A stretch of 64,000 nt of DNA from Nonomuraea dietziae (GCF_014195505.1 NZ_JACIBV010000003.1:62001-126000); one strand, 5' to 3'. Positions 43,515 to 53,544 are shown, counted from the stretch's first letter. Made by a program: numbers and translations. Notes: generated by a model from the letters alone, not told the origin.

Positions 43515-44565
43515 CGGCACCCCCTGACAGCCCGCCCCGCCTGAGACGCACCGCCTGGCCGCTTGGCGCGGTCCGTTGGCGCTTGACGCTGCTGGTGTTG
43601 CTCGCATCGCCACGGAGTGGATGTCCGGCGGTGCCTGCCCTCGATAGGGATGTGCCGCTGGGATGCCGGACATTCAACGAAGCTGATGTCGTGCTCCGGA
43701 AGGTTGTCACCGCGGTGCCGGTGCAGCTTCATAACCAGTTCCTCCACATGGACGTGCCGGACCTGCCTTGGCTCTCGGATGGATCGGCGGGCTACCGCTC
43801 AGAAACTCCCTCTGTCCGGCCTCGGTACGGCCGGCATTCGCGGCATGGCGCCCGAGTCGTGGAGTGCTCGCAACCTAGGCGACGTGCCCAAGTCGAGTAG
43901 CACTCCCGCGGGTGCGCCTATCGAGGGATATTTCATGTAACGCGTCCTATACGCATTTTCGGAGCCACTAATACCACGAACGCTAGAAGGCGTCCGATGG
44001 ATATCTACCGCTAGCCGAGAGCTATCGAACGAACGGTCAGTCTCCCCGAAAGAACTGGCCACCGCCGGTTGTGACCCAGAGTCTGACAATTATCGAAAGG
44101 ATCTGACAAGTAGGATTTCCAGGGATAGCACTCCCAGGGGTACCCCTGGGAGTGTCACCTGTGTTGACATGCAGGGTGGCGAGCGCACGCATCGATCGGT
44201 CATCGCGGCGATGCACAGGTGCCGGCTTCCCTTTGTCTTCAGCATGGCCATTCCGTGTGACTGTGGGCGAACGCTCCTATCGCCTTGTTAAGACAGAAGA
44301 AGAGCCCGCCGCACAGCCCGGTGCGATGGTCGTGGCTGCTGGCCGCGGGTGAGGAGACACCCTGCGGTCGGCGATGACCTGTCACCAGTTCCGCTCGCAA
44401 TAGCCGGTGATTGCTGCATTTCTAAGCATATTTCACTCGTATTGCGCGGAGCAGGCAGGGAGTCTCGGCATTAGTTTGCAATTCAACTGGAAATCTGACG
44501 TACCGCCTTCTGGGGCGGATTCGCTTCGCCGCAAATGCGTGGCATGTGATCTACACTGTCAGCCC
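43515..44565. other. mostly gene-free stretch upstream of XRE-MmyB gene
   Basis: A minus-strand frame from 43747 (MEELVMKLHRHRGDN...) may be a fragment, but I cannot support it as a gene. The part from 43920 to 44130 is relatively A+T-rich. A 26-bp perfect palindrome lies at 44129-44154, followed by TTGACA at 44164-44169. Confidence 0.4.
44129..44154. promoter_or_regulatory. 26-bp perfect palindrome next to a -35-like TTGACA
   Basis: CACTCCCAGGGGT (44129-44141) is followed directly by its complement (44142-44154) with no loop. TTGACA begins 9 bases further on. It could be a dimeric repressor operator or the centre of a terminator stem. Confidence 0.45.
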
Positions 44566-45375
44566 ATGGTGACTAGCCCCGCGTTCGGCTCCTACCTGCA
44601 GCACCTTCGCAGGGCAACCGTGGCACCCGGCTTCACGCCCGGCGTCGAGGGACCGCCCCGCCAGCGGATCAGTAGGGATCAGTTAGCCAACAACGCGGGG
44701 ATCAGCGTGAGTTACCTGTCCAAGCTTGAGCAGGGATATCCGATCCATCCGACGCGCGAAGTGGTTGACCAGCTGGCCGACGCCCTCGCCGTCAATGATC
44801 TGGTCCGCGAGCACCTGCACGATCTCGTCGATTACACCTATGCCAAACCCGTGCCCATCGAGACCGCTCCCCTGTCGCCTTCGGTGATTACGGCAGAGCA
44901 GCGGCAGCATGTGGAGTGGCTGTGCCCGAACCTCGCTGGCTGGGTGACCGAGGCGTGGTGGGTGTTGTACGGCAATCGGGAGTATTGCCGTATCTACCGG
45001 CATCTAGAAGAGGTCAGAAACATCCTGATCTGGTTCTTCGCGGTGCCGGAATCCCGCAAAATCATGGTGGAGTGGGATGTTGAGGCCCGACTCACCGTCG
45101 CGTGGCTGCGCTCCCACATGGTCCGCCGCGCGGAGGATCACGCCTTCGTGCGACTGCTAGACGAGTTGTCGAAGTTTCCGGAGTTCGTTCGGATGTGGGA
45201 GCAGCAGCAGATCCTTATGGGTCGCCACTCGCCGTATATGCGCATTCGTGACCTAGACAACAGCGAGGAGATGACTCTCCTGGCCAACGTGTATCGCCAT
45301 CCCGACCCTACCAGCGGCATTCAGCTCTATGTGGGAGCCCGGCCGCCGCGCCGGCAGGCCGACGTCGTCAGATAG
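44566..45375 (+). CDS. XRE-family regulator with MmyB-like ligand domain
   Basis: A 269-residue protein from ATG 44566; the frame extends upstream without a better start. The N-terminal HTH is RISRDQLANNAGISVSYLSKLEQGYPIHPT. The C-terminal part (LAGWVTEAWWVLYGNREYCRIYRHLEEVRNILIWFFAVPESRKIMVEWDVEA, split by short gaps) matches the MmyB-like PAS-type ligand domain of many actinomycete regulators. It precedes menB by 36 bases on the same strand. Confidence 0.8.
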   Translation: MVTSPAFGSYLQHLRRATVAPGFTPGVEGPPRQRISRDQLANNAGISVSYLSKLEQGYPIHPTREVVDQLADALAVNDLVREHLHDLVDYTYAKPVPIETAPLSPSVITAEQRQHVEWLCPNLAGWVTEAWWVLYGNREYCRIYRHLEEVRNILIWFFAVPESRKIMVEWDVEARLTVAWLRSHMVRRAEDHAFVRLLDELSKFPEFVRMWEQQQILMGRHSPYMRIRDLDNSEEMTLLANVYRHPDPTSGIQLYVGARPPRRQADVVR

Positions 45376-45411
45376 CCCCGCCAAGTCCGTAGTTGTTTTG
45401 ATTGATCAGGG

Positions 45412-46320
45412 ATGGCTATTGTGCCCGGCATGTCCGATGCGAGCGTTTCAGAACTCTTCGACCCCAAGGCCTGGCAGGTCGTCGAGGGTTTCGACTTCAC
45501 CGACATCACCTACCACAGGGCCGTCGACCAGGGCACCGTGCGCATCGCCTTCAACAGGCCCGAGGTGCGCAACGCCTTCAGGCCGCAGACCGTCGACGAG
45601 CTCTACCGGGCCTTCGACCACGCCAGGCAGACCACCGACGTGGGCTGCGTGCTGCTGACCGGCAACGGCCCCTCCCCCAAGGACGGCGGCTGGGCCTTCT
45701 GCTCCGGCGGCGACCAGCGCATCCGCGGCAAGGACGGCTACCAGTACGCCAACGGCACCCCGGCGACGGGCCGGCTGCACATCCTCGAGGTCCAGCGGCT
45801 CATCCGCTTCATGCCGAAGATCGTCATCTGCGTGGTGCCCGGCTGGGCCGCGGGCGGCGGGCACAGCCTGCACGTCGTCGCCGACCTCACGCTGGCCAGC
45901 GAGGAGCACGCGCGCTTCAAGCAGACCGACGCCGACGTCGCCAGCTTCGACGGCGGCTTCGGCTCGGCCTACCTGGCCCGCCAGGTGGGCCAGAAGTTCG
46001 CCCGCGAGATCTTCTTCCTCGGCGACACCTACACCGCGGCCGACGCCCACAGGATGGGCATGGTCAACGCGGTGGTGCCGCACGCCGAGCTCGAGGCGAC
46101 GGCTCTGGAGTGGGCTCGCAAGATCAACGGCAAGTCGCCCACCGCGCAGCGGATGCTGAAGTACTCCTTCAACCTCATCGACGACGGTCTGGTCGGCCAG
46201 CAGGTGTTCGCGGGCGAGGCCACCCGTCTGGCCTACATGACCGACGAGGCGGCCGAGGGCCGCGACTCCTTCCTGGAGAAGCGCGAGCCCGACTGGTCCC
46301 CCTTCCCCTGGCACTTCTGA
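45412..46320 (+). CDS. menB: 1,4-dihydroxy-2-naphthoyl-CoA synthase MenB
   Basis: A 302-residue crotonase-fold enzyme of menaquinone synthesis, cyclising O-succinylbenzoyl-CoA. GWAFCSGGDQRIRGKDGYQ holds the oxyanion and acyl-binding region, VPGWAAGGGHSLHVVADLTLAS the core, and RFKQTDADVASFDGGFGSAYLARQVGQKFAREIFF the signature. The Asp in TDAD is as in the mycobacterial enzyme rather than the bicarbonate-dependent type. The start may be 45430 (MSDASVSELF). No other men gene is nearby. Codon use is strongly GC-biased, unlike the accessory genes upstream, so this is likely core genome. Confidence 0.92.
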   Translation: MAIVPGMSDASVSELFDPKAWQVVEGFDFTDITYHRAVDQGTVRIAFNRPEVRNAFRPQTVDELYRAFDHARQTTDVGCVLLTGNGPSPKDGGWAFCSGGDQRIRGKDGYQYANGTPATGRLHILEVQRLIRFMPKIVICVVPGWAAGGGHSLHVVADLTLASEEHARFKQTDADVASFDGGFGSAYLARQVGQKFAREIFFLGDTYTAADAHRMGMVNAVVPHAELEATALEWARKINGKSPTAQRMLKYSFNLIDDGLVGQQVFAGEATRLAYMTDEAAEGRDSFLEKREPDWSPFPWHF

Positions 46321-46436
46321 CCGCACGCCCGCCAACCCCGCCCTGCTGACGTGGATCTAGCAGGGCCTTCTTCCTCACACTCATGCCGGCAACACCCCAG
46401 CCTGAGTGTGCTCCCCTCATCTCAAGGAGTCTGCGC

Positions 46437-47255
46437 GTGCCCACCCTCGACATCAACGGTCTGGTCATCGCCTACAGCGACACCGGAGGCAGCGGCCAGC
46501 CGGTGATCCTCGGGCATGGTTACTTCACCGATCACACCGTCTTCGACGCTCAGGCTGAATTCCTTTCTCCGCAATGGCGCATAATCGCCTGGGACGCTCG
46601 CGGGCACGGCAACACCCCCGACTCCGCCAAGCCCTACACCTACTGGGATCAAGCGCGCGACGCGCTGGCCCTCATGGACCATCTACAGCTTCGGCAAGCC
46701 ATCGTGGGCGGCATCTCCCAAGGCGGCTTCATCGCGCTGCGCACTGCTCTGCTCGCTCCGGATCGCGTCACCGCCCTCATCTTGTCCGACACCGAAGCCA
46801 CCCCCTGCGACCCCGCCGACAAGGTCGGGTACGGGCAAATGTTCCAAGCCCTCCGTGAGCACGGTCCCATCGACGACCTCACCGTTCCGCTGGCCGCCCA
46901 ACTCTTTGGTGAACACGCTGGACATCACGCCGAGGACTGGCGAAGCCGGTGGAAGAACGGTCCTCTCCCCTTGGGCAATTCAGCGCTGTGTCTGTTGGAA
47001 CGAGATGACGTCAGCGACCGCCTGCACGAGATCACGTGTCCCACACTGCTGATGTGGGGAACCGAAGATCTCTCTCTGCCCCGCGACCGCATGGATTTGC
47101 TGGCCGCGCGAGTCGCCACAGCCACGCCCGTCCACGAGATCGAAGGCGCGGCGCACACCCCAGCACTCACCCATCCCGACCAGGTTAACCGGGTCATGCT
47201 GAGCTTCCTGGAAAGCCTCGAGATCGGCGACCCTGCGCCCCGCCGGCGGCGGTGA
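46437..47255 (+). CDS. alpha/beta-fold hydrolase
   Basis: A 272-residue protein from the GTG at 46437, with AAGGAG 7 bases upstream. HGYFTDH gives the oxyanion region, GISQGGF the nucleophile elbow (Ser), LLMWGTEDLSLP the acid and GAAHTPALTHP the catalytic His. It resembles the esterase/haloperoxidase-like family; the substrate is unknown. It follows menB by 116 bases. Confidence 0.82.
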   Translation: MPTLDINGLVIAYSDTGGSGQPVILGHGYFTDHTVFDAQAEFLSPQWRIIAWDARGHGNTPDSAKPYTYWDQARDALALMDHLQLRQAIVGGISQGGFIALRTALLAPDRVTALILSDTEATPCDPADKVGYGQMFQALREHGPIDDLTVPLAAQLFGEHAGHHAEDWRSRWKNGPLPLGNSALCLLERDDVSDRLHEITCPTLLMWGTEDLSLPRDRMDLLAARVATATPVHEIEGAAHTPALTHPDQVNRVMLSFLESLEIGDPAPRRRR

Positions 47256-47567
47256 AAGACTGAGCCCTTTCATCCTGGCTGTCGGCTGCACGGCACACGT
47301 TCCGCAGGGCCGTGTCGGCGGCACTTACGAGCTTGTGACCTGTGACCTCGCCGCTGGCTTCGGCACGCACGGACTTTATGTCGTCGCGGCGGGCCGACTG
47401 CAGCGCTGTCCGGCGGCGATGGGCGCACGGTAACGGCGCCTCGCCCCTGCGCGATCCGCGCGCTGAGGGCCGGTCGTCGACTTCGCCGGCTGTTCGGCGA
47501 TAGGCAGGTGGGCCGCAATGATCGCACAGCAGGCGCCCCGGGATGACCCCGTGAAATGCGGCGTTCC
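47256..47567. other. gene-free stretch between convergent genes
   Basis: 312 bases between the hydrolase stop and the STAND protein stop. I see no gene or strong terminator here. Confidence 0.4.
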
Positions 47568-50500
47568 TCACTCCTCGGGCCGTTGTCTCATCCAATCGGG
47601 GACCTCCTGACCTGTGAGAGTGCGGAACTCTTCGCTCACTCCGCTGGGATCCCCGGCATAGGCGCGGCACAGCAGATGGGCGACCGTATCGATGACGCCC
47701 TGGCCGGTCTCGGGTAGTTGCTGCCCGACGATGAACGCCTCGATCAGCGGGTCGGTCGCCTGGCGGAACCGGGCGCCTTCGACGAGCGTGTACCCAAGGA
47801 CGGCGAGAATCTGGGCGTAGCCCGGCAGGTAGGTCTCCTCGCTGAGTTCGACCAACTCCCAGCAGACGGCGACGGCTTCTTGGAAGACCGGCAGGGCCTC
47901 CTCCAGCCGCCCCGCCTTCGCCAACCAGCGTGCCTGGTTCTCCAGCGAGTCGGCCAGAGCCGGCAGGTAGGCGTTGCGGTTCAGCTTCACCTGCTCCCGG
48001 CGCAGGGCGACGGCTTCCGCGCTGACCGGCAGCGCCTCCTCCGGCCGTCCCGCCTCTGCCAGCCGGTTCGCATGGTTGTTCAACGAACTGGCCAGAGTCG
48101 GCAGGTAGGCGCCCCTGCTCAGTTCTGCCAGCTCCCGGCAGACGGCGACGGCTTCCTCGCTGACCGGCAGCGCCTCCTCGCGCCGCCCGCTCTCCGCCAG
48201 CCATATGGCATGGTTGGCCATCGAGATGGCCAGAGTCGGCAGGTAGGCGTCCCGGTTCAGCTCGACCAGCTCCTGAAAGCTCGCGACAGCCTGCTCAGAG
48301 ACCGGCAACGCCTCATCCAACAGGCCCGCCTCCGCCAACCGCGCGGCGTGGTTGGTCAACGTCCTCGCCAGAGTCGGCAGGTGAGCGGGCCGGTTGAGCG
48401 CGATCAGCTCCCGATGCAGGGCGACGGCTTCTTCGCTGATGGGCAGTGCCTCCTCACGCCGGCCAACCTCGGCCAGCAGGGCGGCGTGGTTGTTCAGCGC
48501 GTTGGCCAGATCGAACAGGTAGGCATCCCGGTTGAGTTCGGCCAGTTCCCGGCGCAGGGTGACGGCTTCTTCGCTGACCGGCACCATCTCCTCCCGCCGC
48601 CCGGTCTCTGCCAGCCGTACGGCGTGGTTGGCCAACGCGGCGGCCAGGGCAGGCAGGTAGGCGTCCCGGTTCAGTACGGCCAGCTCCCGATACATCTTGA
48701 CGGCTTCCTTGCTGACCGGCAGTGCCTCCTCACGCCGGCCCACCTCCGCCAGCAGGACGGCGTGGTTGTTCAACGACATCGCCAGGGCAGGCAGGTAGGC
48801 GTCCCGGTTCAGTACGGCCAGCTCCCGATACATCTTGACGGCTTCCGCGCTGATCAGCAGTGCCTCCTCACGCCGCCCGGTCTCCACCAGCCGTACGGCG
48901 TGATTCCTCAACGAGACGGCCAGGTCGGGCAGGTAGGCGTCCCGGTTGAGTTCGGCCAGTTCCCGGTACAGGGCGACGGCTTCCGCGCTGACCGGCGGCG
49001 CCTCCTCCCGCAGGCCCACGTCCGCCAACCGCCCGGCGTGATTGGTCAGCGCGTTGGCCAGGTCGGGCAGGTAGGCGTCCCGGTTCAGCTCGGCCAGTTC
49101 CCGGCGCAGGGTGACGGCTTCTTCGCTGACCGGCAGTGCCCCGTCCCGCCGTCCGGCCTCCGCCAGCCGTAAGGCGTGGTTGGCCAACGAGGTGGCCAGG
49201 TTGGGCAGGTAGGCGTCCCGGTTCAGTGCTGCCAGTTCCCGGCAGACGGCGACGGTCTCTTCGCTGACCGGTAGCGCCGCGGCCCGCCGGCCCGTTTTGG
49301 CCAGCAGGGCCGCATAGTTGGTCAACGAGCCGGCCAGGTCGGGCAGGTGGGCGTCCCTGTTGCGGGCGGTCGATTCGGCGTACAACTGCACGGCTTCTTC
49401 GCTGAGCGGCAGTGCCTCCTCCCCCCGCCCCACCTTCGTCAGTCGTACGGCGTGGTTGGTCAGCGCGTTGGCCAGGTTGGTCAGGTGGGCGTCCCGGTTC
49501 AGCTTGGCAAGTTCGCGGCACAGGGCGACGGCTTCTTCGCTGCCCGGCAGCGCCTCCTCCCGCCGTCCGATCTCCGACAACCATATGGCGTTATTGGTCA
49601 ACGAGCTGGCCAGGTCGGGCAGGTAGGCGGTCCGGTTGAGCGCGACCAGCTCCCGGTTCAGCTTGACCGCTTCCTCGCTGACCGGCAGCGCCTCCTCCCG
49701 CCGCCCGGTCTCTGCCAGCCGTACGGCGTGGTTGGCCAACGCGGCGGCCAGGTCGGGCAGGTCGGCGTCCCGGTTGAACGCGATCAGCTCCCGGTAGGAC
49801 TGCACGGCTTCCTTGCTGACCGGCAGCGCCTCTCTCTGCCGCCCCACCTGCGCGAGCCGGTTCGCGTGGTTGGTCAACGAAGCGGCCAGGTCGGACATGT
49901 GGGCGTCCCGGTTGAGTTCGGCCAGTTCCCGGCGCAGGGTGACGGCTTCTTCGCTGACCGGCAGTGCCTCCTCCCGCCGTCCGGCCTCCGCCAGCCGTAC
50001 GGCGTGATTGATCAGCGCGTTGGCCAGGTCGGGCAGGTGGGCGTCGCGGTTCAGCTCGGCCAGCTCCCGGCCCATGGTGACGGCTTCTTCGCTGACCAGC
50101 AGTGCCTCCTCCCGCCGTCCGGCCTCCGCCAGCCGTACGGCGTGATTGATCAACGAGGCTGCCAGGACAGGCAGGTGGGCGTCCCGGTCGAGCGCGGCGA
50201 GGTGGCGCAGGAGCTGAGCGGCTTGGTGGCTTTCGGACAGAGCCCGTGCGTGCAGCCCGGCGTAGGACAGCCGGATCGCCAAATCATGGTGGATGCGGGC
50301 GCGGGTGGCGGGGTCGGTGGTGGCGGCCAGCTGGTACTCGGCGAGCCGGGAGGCGATCGCGGCGATGCCGGGGTCCAGGTCGATGCGCCGGCGGCCGGGA
50401 AAGTGGGATTCGATGGCTGCCAGGAGTCCGGCGTCGATGTCGTTCAGGCTGGCCAGGGTGATCAGGGCGGCGCTTCCCGCGGCCACGGCGAGTCGGGGGT

Positions 50501-51863
50501 CGCGGCCGAGCAGGGGGTACAGGTGGCGGGGGCCGAGGTGAGCCCAGCGGTGGGCGGCGGAGGCCAGGAATGTGATCGCGCGGGGGGTGTGAGCAGAAGG
50601 CACGCGGTCGCTGTCGCCGGAAAGAACGCTTCGTGCTGTGGCGGCGGCCCAGGGTTGTGCCGGGTAGTCGGCTGTGTGGCCGGGGAGGGTCAGAGCCAGG
50701 AAGTCCTCGGCGAGACGGTCGGGATACAACGGCTCCAGGGCGGTGGCCCGATCGGGAGCGGCGGCGGGATAGCAGAGACTGTGATCGGCGATGACCTGCT
50801 CGGCCGGGAGCGGTAAACGTAGCTCCCGCACGAGCGCCGCGCCGGCAGCCTTGGGGAGTGTGCCGGTGAGCGCGGCGGCGAACACCGTCTGATTCATCAC
50901 CGCCGGTGGGGTCTGGTACGTGCGGTCGGCCGGATTGAGCTCGTGGGTCGCGTCTCCGTGCAAGCGAGTCCAGTGCAGATGCTCGCGATCCAGCAGATAG
51001 ATGGTCAGCCCGGCCATGTCGCTGGGAGGCTCGCCACCACTGAGGTACGCATCGACGGCGACCAGGGCGGCCATGTGCACGGCCAGGGTCAGTCCGAAGG
51101 CCGGATCGTCCAGTGGACCGGGCGGGACGACGGCGGCGGCGCCGGCGAGACCGTACCGGGCGGCGAAGCTGTCGCGGGCCACGCGGAACATCTCCCCGCG
51201 CGGCCCGGGACCGTCCTGTAACTCCCGCAGAGGCTGCGTCGATGCTTCGACCATGAGAGGGGCCAGGCCGGCGCGGACGGCCGGCCAGGCATCGGCACTT
51301 CGCGCGAGCAGCAGCACCCGGACCGGGACGGGGCTCCGGTGGAGCAAGGCGTTGCTGAACAGCCAGGTCAAATGCGTCAGCGGCCACTGGTCGGCGTAGT
51401 CGACGATCAGCAGCAGGCCGGTGGCACCGTCCAGACGCAGATCCTGGCTGCCCGGCGGCGGCAGCACTGACCCAGGGCCCTGGATCGCGGTGACGACCCG
51501 CCAGCCCGCCTCAAGGGACCTCTCAGCCAGCCGTGCGGCGAGCCGGGTCTTTCCTTGCCCGCCGGGGGCGTGTAACCACCGGGCCGCCAGACGGGAGCGA
51601 CCGTCCCGCCACCGGCACAGATTCTCCAGCTCATCGGCGCGGCCGGTGAACTCGACCACGGCGAAGCGGGCGTTCAGCATCCGGCTGGGGAGCTCCCGCA
51701 ACCAGTCCGGGTCCGCCTCGGGTGGCGGCCGCCACCTTTCCAGGAGGTACAGGGGCAGGCCATCGCCGAACACATGGATGTCGGCGCCGATGACCCCGTA
51801 GGCGAACCCGTCGATCGCTGTGACGTTCTGGGTGATCGGCTGTCGTGGATCCTCGCTCACCAT
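47568..51863 (-). CDS. STAND-type NTPase with long TPR array
   Basis: A 1431-residue protein. A short N-terminal region (QNVTAIDGFAYGVIGADIHVFG) is followed by FTGRADELENL, the Walker A motif APGGQGKTRLA (about 100-109) and Walker B LLLIVDYADQW (150-160), as in STAND/NACHT-like ATPases. About 400 residues of helical linker come next. Then, from about residue 556 to 1383, come some 17-18 tandem units of 46 residues with the consensus NHAVRLAEAGRREEALPVSE. Such proteins are sensors in which the repeat domain detects a ligand and the NTPase oligomerises; many are anti-phage. The ATG overlaps the stop of the membrane-protein gene (TGATG), which suggests that the partner is the effector. Confidence 0.8.
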   Translation of the reverse strand: MVSEDPRQPITQNVTAIDGFAYGVIGADIHVFGDGLPLYLLERWRPPPEADPDWLRELPSRMLNARFAVVEFTGRADELENLCRWRDGRSRLAARWLHAPGGQGKTRLAARLAERSLEAGWRVVTAIQGPGSVLPPPGSQDLRLDGATGLLLIVDYADQWPLTHLTWLFSNALLHRSPVPVRVLLLARSADAWPAVRAGLAPLMVEASTQPLRELQDGPGPRGEMFRVARDSFAARYGLAGAAAVVPPGPLDDPAFGLTLAVHMAALVAVDAYLSGGEPPSDMAGLTIYLLDREHLHWTRLHGDATHELNPADRTYQTPPAVMNQTVFAAALTGTLPKAAGAALVRELRLPLPAEQVIADHSLCYPAAAPDRATALEPLYPDRLAEDFLALTLPGHTADYPAQPWAAATARSVLSGDSDRVPSAHTPRAITFLASAAHRWAHLGPRHLYPLLGRDPRLAVAAGSAALITLASLNDIDAGLLAAIESHFPGRRRIDLDPGIAAIASRLAEYQLAATTDPATRARIHHDLAIRLSYAGLHARALSESHQAAQLLRHLAALDRDAHLPVLAASLINHAVRLAEAGRREEALLVSEEAVTMGRELAELNRDAHLPDLANALINHAVRLAEAGRREEALPVSEEAVTLRRELAELNRDAHMSDLAASLTNHANRLAQVGRQREALPVSKEAVQSYRELIAFNRDADLPDLAAALANHAVRLAETGRREEALPVSEEAVKLNRELVALNRTAYLPDLASSLTNNAIWLSEIGRREEALPGSEEAVALCRELAKLNRDAHLTNLANALTNHAVRLTKVGRGEEALPLSEEAVQLYAESTARNRDAHLPDLAGSLTNYAALLAKTGRRAAALPVSEETVAVCRELAALNRDAYLPNLATSLANHALRLAEAGRRDGALPVSEEAVTLRRELAELNRDAYLPDLANALTNHAGRLADVGLREEAPPVSAEAVALYRELAELNRDAYLPDLAVSLRNHAVRLVETGRREEALLISAEAVKMYRELAVLNRDAYLPALAMSLNNHAVLLAEVGRREEALPVSKEAVKMYRELAVLNRDAYLPALAAALANHAVRLAETGRREEMVPVSEEAVTLRRELAELNRDAYLFDLANALNNHAALLAEVGRREEALPISEEAVALHRELIALNRPAHLPTLARTLTNHAARLAEAGLLDEALPVSEQAVASFQELVELNRDAYLPTLAISMANHAIWLAESGRREEALPVSEEAVAVCRELAELSRGAYLPTLASSLNNHANRLAEAGRPEEALPVSAEAVALRREQVKLNRNAYLPALADSLENQARWLAKAGRLEEALPVFQEAVAVCWELVELSEETYLPGYAQILAVLGYTLVEGARFRQATDPLIEAFIVGQQLPETGQGVIDTVAHLLCRAYAGDPSGVSEEFRTLTGQEVPDWMRQRPEE
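47715..50198 (-). repeat. 138-bp tandem repeats encoding TPR units
   Basis: About 18 head-to-tail units of 138 bases, with near-identical stretches (for example TCTTCGCTGACCGGCAG and GGCAGGTAGGCGTCCCGGTT on the plus strand) recurring at that period. The last unit is degenerate. The nucleotide-level homogeneity implies recent expansion or gene conversion. Confidence 0.85.
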
Positions 51864-52276
51864 CAGTCCCTGCTGGCGTCCGAATCAGGTCGCGAATCCG
51901 ACGCGTGGTTGATCACGTTGCCGTAAATCACCCCTTGGGCGGTCGCGCCCTGAGCGGATGCGGTGATGTTCTGGCTTGGCCCGTCCCCCGAGAAGATGGT
52001 CCCGTTGTTGTGACCTCCGGTCGACTGCTCCTTGGAAGCCGGGGCGGGTGGCGTGTCCCTCTCTCCGCCCCTCCTCTTGCGTTCGACGACCAGGCCGAAC
52101 ATCGTCATCCCGAGTCCGGCCGCCGCGACGAACAATCCGATCACGCTGGCCAGCTTGTCCGCCTCGTTCAGCCCGACCTTCGCGAAGTAGGCGCCCAGCC
52201 CTGCGAAGGCCGCCACGGCGACGACGGCGCCTCCCCATACCAGTGCACGTCTGCGCATGACAGCATCATCAGTCAC
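51863..52276 (-). CDS. small two-span membrane protein, partner of STAND NTPase
   Basis: A 137-residue protein. Two hydrophobic segments (LVWGGAVVAVAAFAGLGAYF and LASVIGLFVAAAGLGMTMFGLVV) are followed by a basic loop (ERKRRGGER) and a Gly/Asn-rich tail with NNGTIFSGDGPSQNITA and VIYGNVINH. Similar N/G-rich stretches occur in proteins next to STAND genes. It is directly coupled to the NTPase gene. A membrane effector or anchor is the natural reading, but unproven. Confidence 0.65.
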   Translation of the reverse strand: MTDDAVMRRRALVWGGAVVAVAAFAGLGAYFAKVGLNEADKLASVIGLFVAAAGLGMTMFGLVVERKRRGGERDTPPAPASKEQSTGGHNNGTIFSGDGPSQNITASAQGATAQGVIYGNVINHASDSRPDSDASRD

Positions 52277-52717
52277 TCAGCACGAGATGCGCCATATCGC
52301 GGCGGTGGCGGGGCGGGCACGGGACCACGGCACCTCCGTGGACCCGTGGAGTGCCGCATACCTGGGGCACGCCCACGCCCACGCCCACGCGCGTAAGGCG
52401 GTCCAGAAGGTCCCGAAAATTCTCGCCCTTCCAGCCAGCCACGCCCGAAGAGAGCCACGCCCCCTCACGATCCACGGGGAGGCGGGGGCTCTGGCCCGAC
52501 TGGCAGTTCATGGCGCCTGGCGTCTGGGCGGCCGTCGGATGCCCTCCAGCGCGCAGGGCGCGATGGAAACGCGCGGCCGATCTCGACGGCGCGTACGGCG
52601 TCGCGCCGGTCCGGTGCCCGTTCCCGTGCGGGATGTTCGGGCGCTGCGGTGAGCCGACGACGGCGAGGGGGCATGCTTCCTCCCTCGGCCGGAAAAGCAA
52701 AGTTCTTATGGGATGAG
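52277..52717. other. intergenic region with short hexanucleotide repeat
   Basis: Upstream region of the STAND operon. Contains about four copies of ACGCCC in tandem near 52369-52391. No gene supported; overlapping frames here are low-complexity Arg-rich shadows. Confidence 0.45.
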
Positions 52718-53260
52718 CTATGAGGCGAGCAGGTCGAAATGGAAGCCGGCGATCAGGAGTACGGCCGCCACAATGCGGATGTGAATCGCGCGAGGATGTA
52801 TGAAGATCGCAGGTAGCTTCGCGCACACCTTGTCGATGAGGAGCACGGTTCCCGCCACGGCCAGCGGGGCCAGACAGAGCAGCGTGACGACGACGACAAC
52901 CTTGAGGAGACCGACGAGCACGTTCAAGCCGGGGACACCCGCCGGGACGGGAATGTCGATGCTCCATGCGATGTCCCATATGGCGATCCAGCTAAACGCC
53001 AGTACAAACGCGCCGACCGAAAACGAGTAGACCAGCGCGCGGCTCCAGAGAGCCTGGATCAGGGCGTGTAGCCGGTCTGCGAACGACGTGAGACGCTCGG
53101 GACCCGCGATGTCGAGCAGGATCGTCACCCCGCTGACGAAGGCCGCGATCTTCCCGGCTCTGCCCCACCAGATCATCGGCAGGCCGAACATGTCGTTTCC
53201 CAAGTTGGACTTGCCGTTCAGCCACATCTGCCAAGCCTCGAAGTAGCCGATGTCCGCCAC
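52718..53260 (-). CDS. hypothetical membrane protein, 180 aa
   Basis: Four hydrophobic segments: AGKIAAFVSGVTILLDIAG, LVYSFSVGAFVLAFSWIAIW, LNVLVGLLKVVVVVTLLCLA continuing into PLAVAGTVLLI, and IHIRIVAAVLLIAGFHF. Starts MADIGYFEAWQMWLNGK. No family recognised. It lies upstream of the STAND pair on the same strand, with 440 bases between them. Confidence 0.6.
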   Translation of the reverse strand: MADIGYFEAWQMWLNGKSNLGNDMFGLPMIWWGRAGKIAAFVSGVTILLDIAGPERLTSFADRLHALIQALWSRALVYSFSVGAFVLAFSWIAIWDIAWSIDIPVPAGVPGLNVLVGLLKVVVVVTLLCLAPLAVAGTVLLIDKVCAKLPAIFIHPRAIHIRIVAAVLLIAGFHFDLLAS

Positions 53261-53544
53261 GACCGGAGCGTATGGCCCGCCTCACCGCCTGACCAGCATC
53301 CTGCTCTGACGAGCCCGGAGGGGTACGGGGTGAGGCGGGGGGAGAAAGAGGGAGACTGGGCGGCGGGGTCTCGACGCCTCCCCACCGATCAGTAGAACGC
53401 CACTGGCCCGGGCTCTCAAAGCGCGGCTGTGCGCTCGGGCCGAGGTGGAAGTATCTCGGCGGAACCCGCTCGACGAAACCACTCCCGACGACGCGCTGGC
53501 CATACGACGCCGGCTGGAAGGGCCTGCATTTAGCCTGCTCCCGC

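Noticed and set aside
47718..50816. Long plus-strand open frames (480-490 codons) opposite the STAND gene
   Set aside because: They are antisense shadows of the 138-bp repeats. The product is Gln/Gly/Arg-rich repeat sequence, and the minus frame has clear NTPase and TPR motifs.
52330..52420. Tandem ACGCCC units as a functional repeat array
   Set aside because: About four copies only, in GC-rich DNA; slippage is the simplest explanation.
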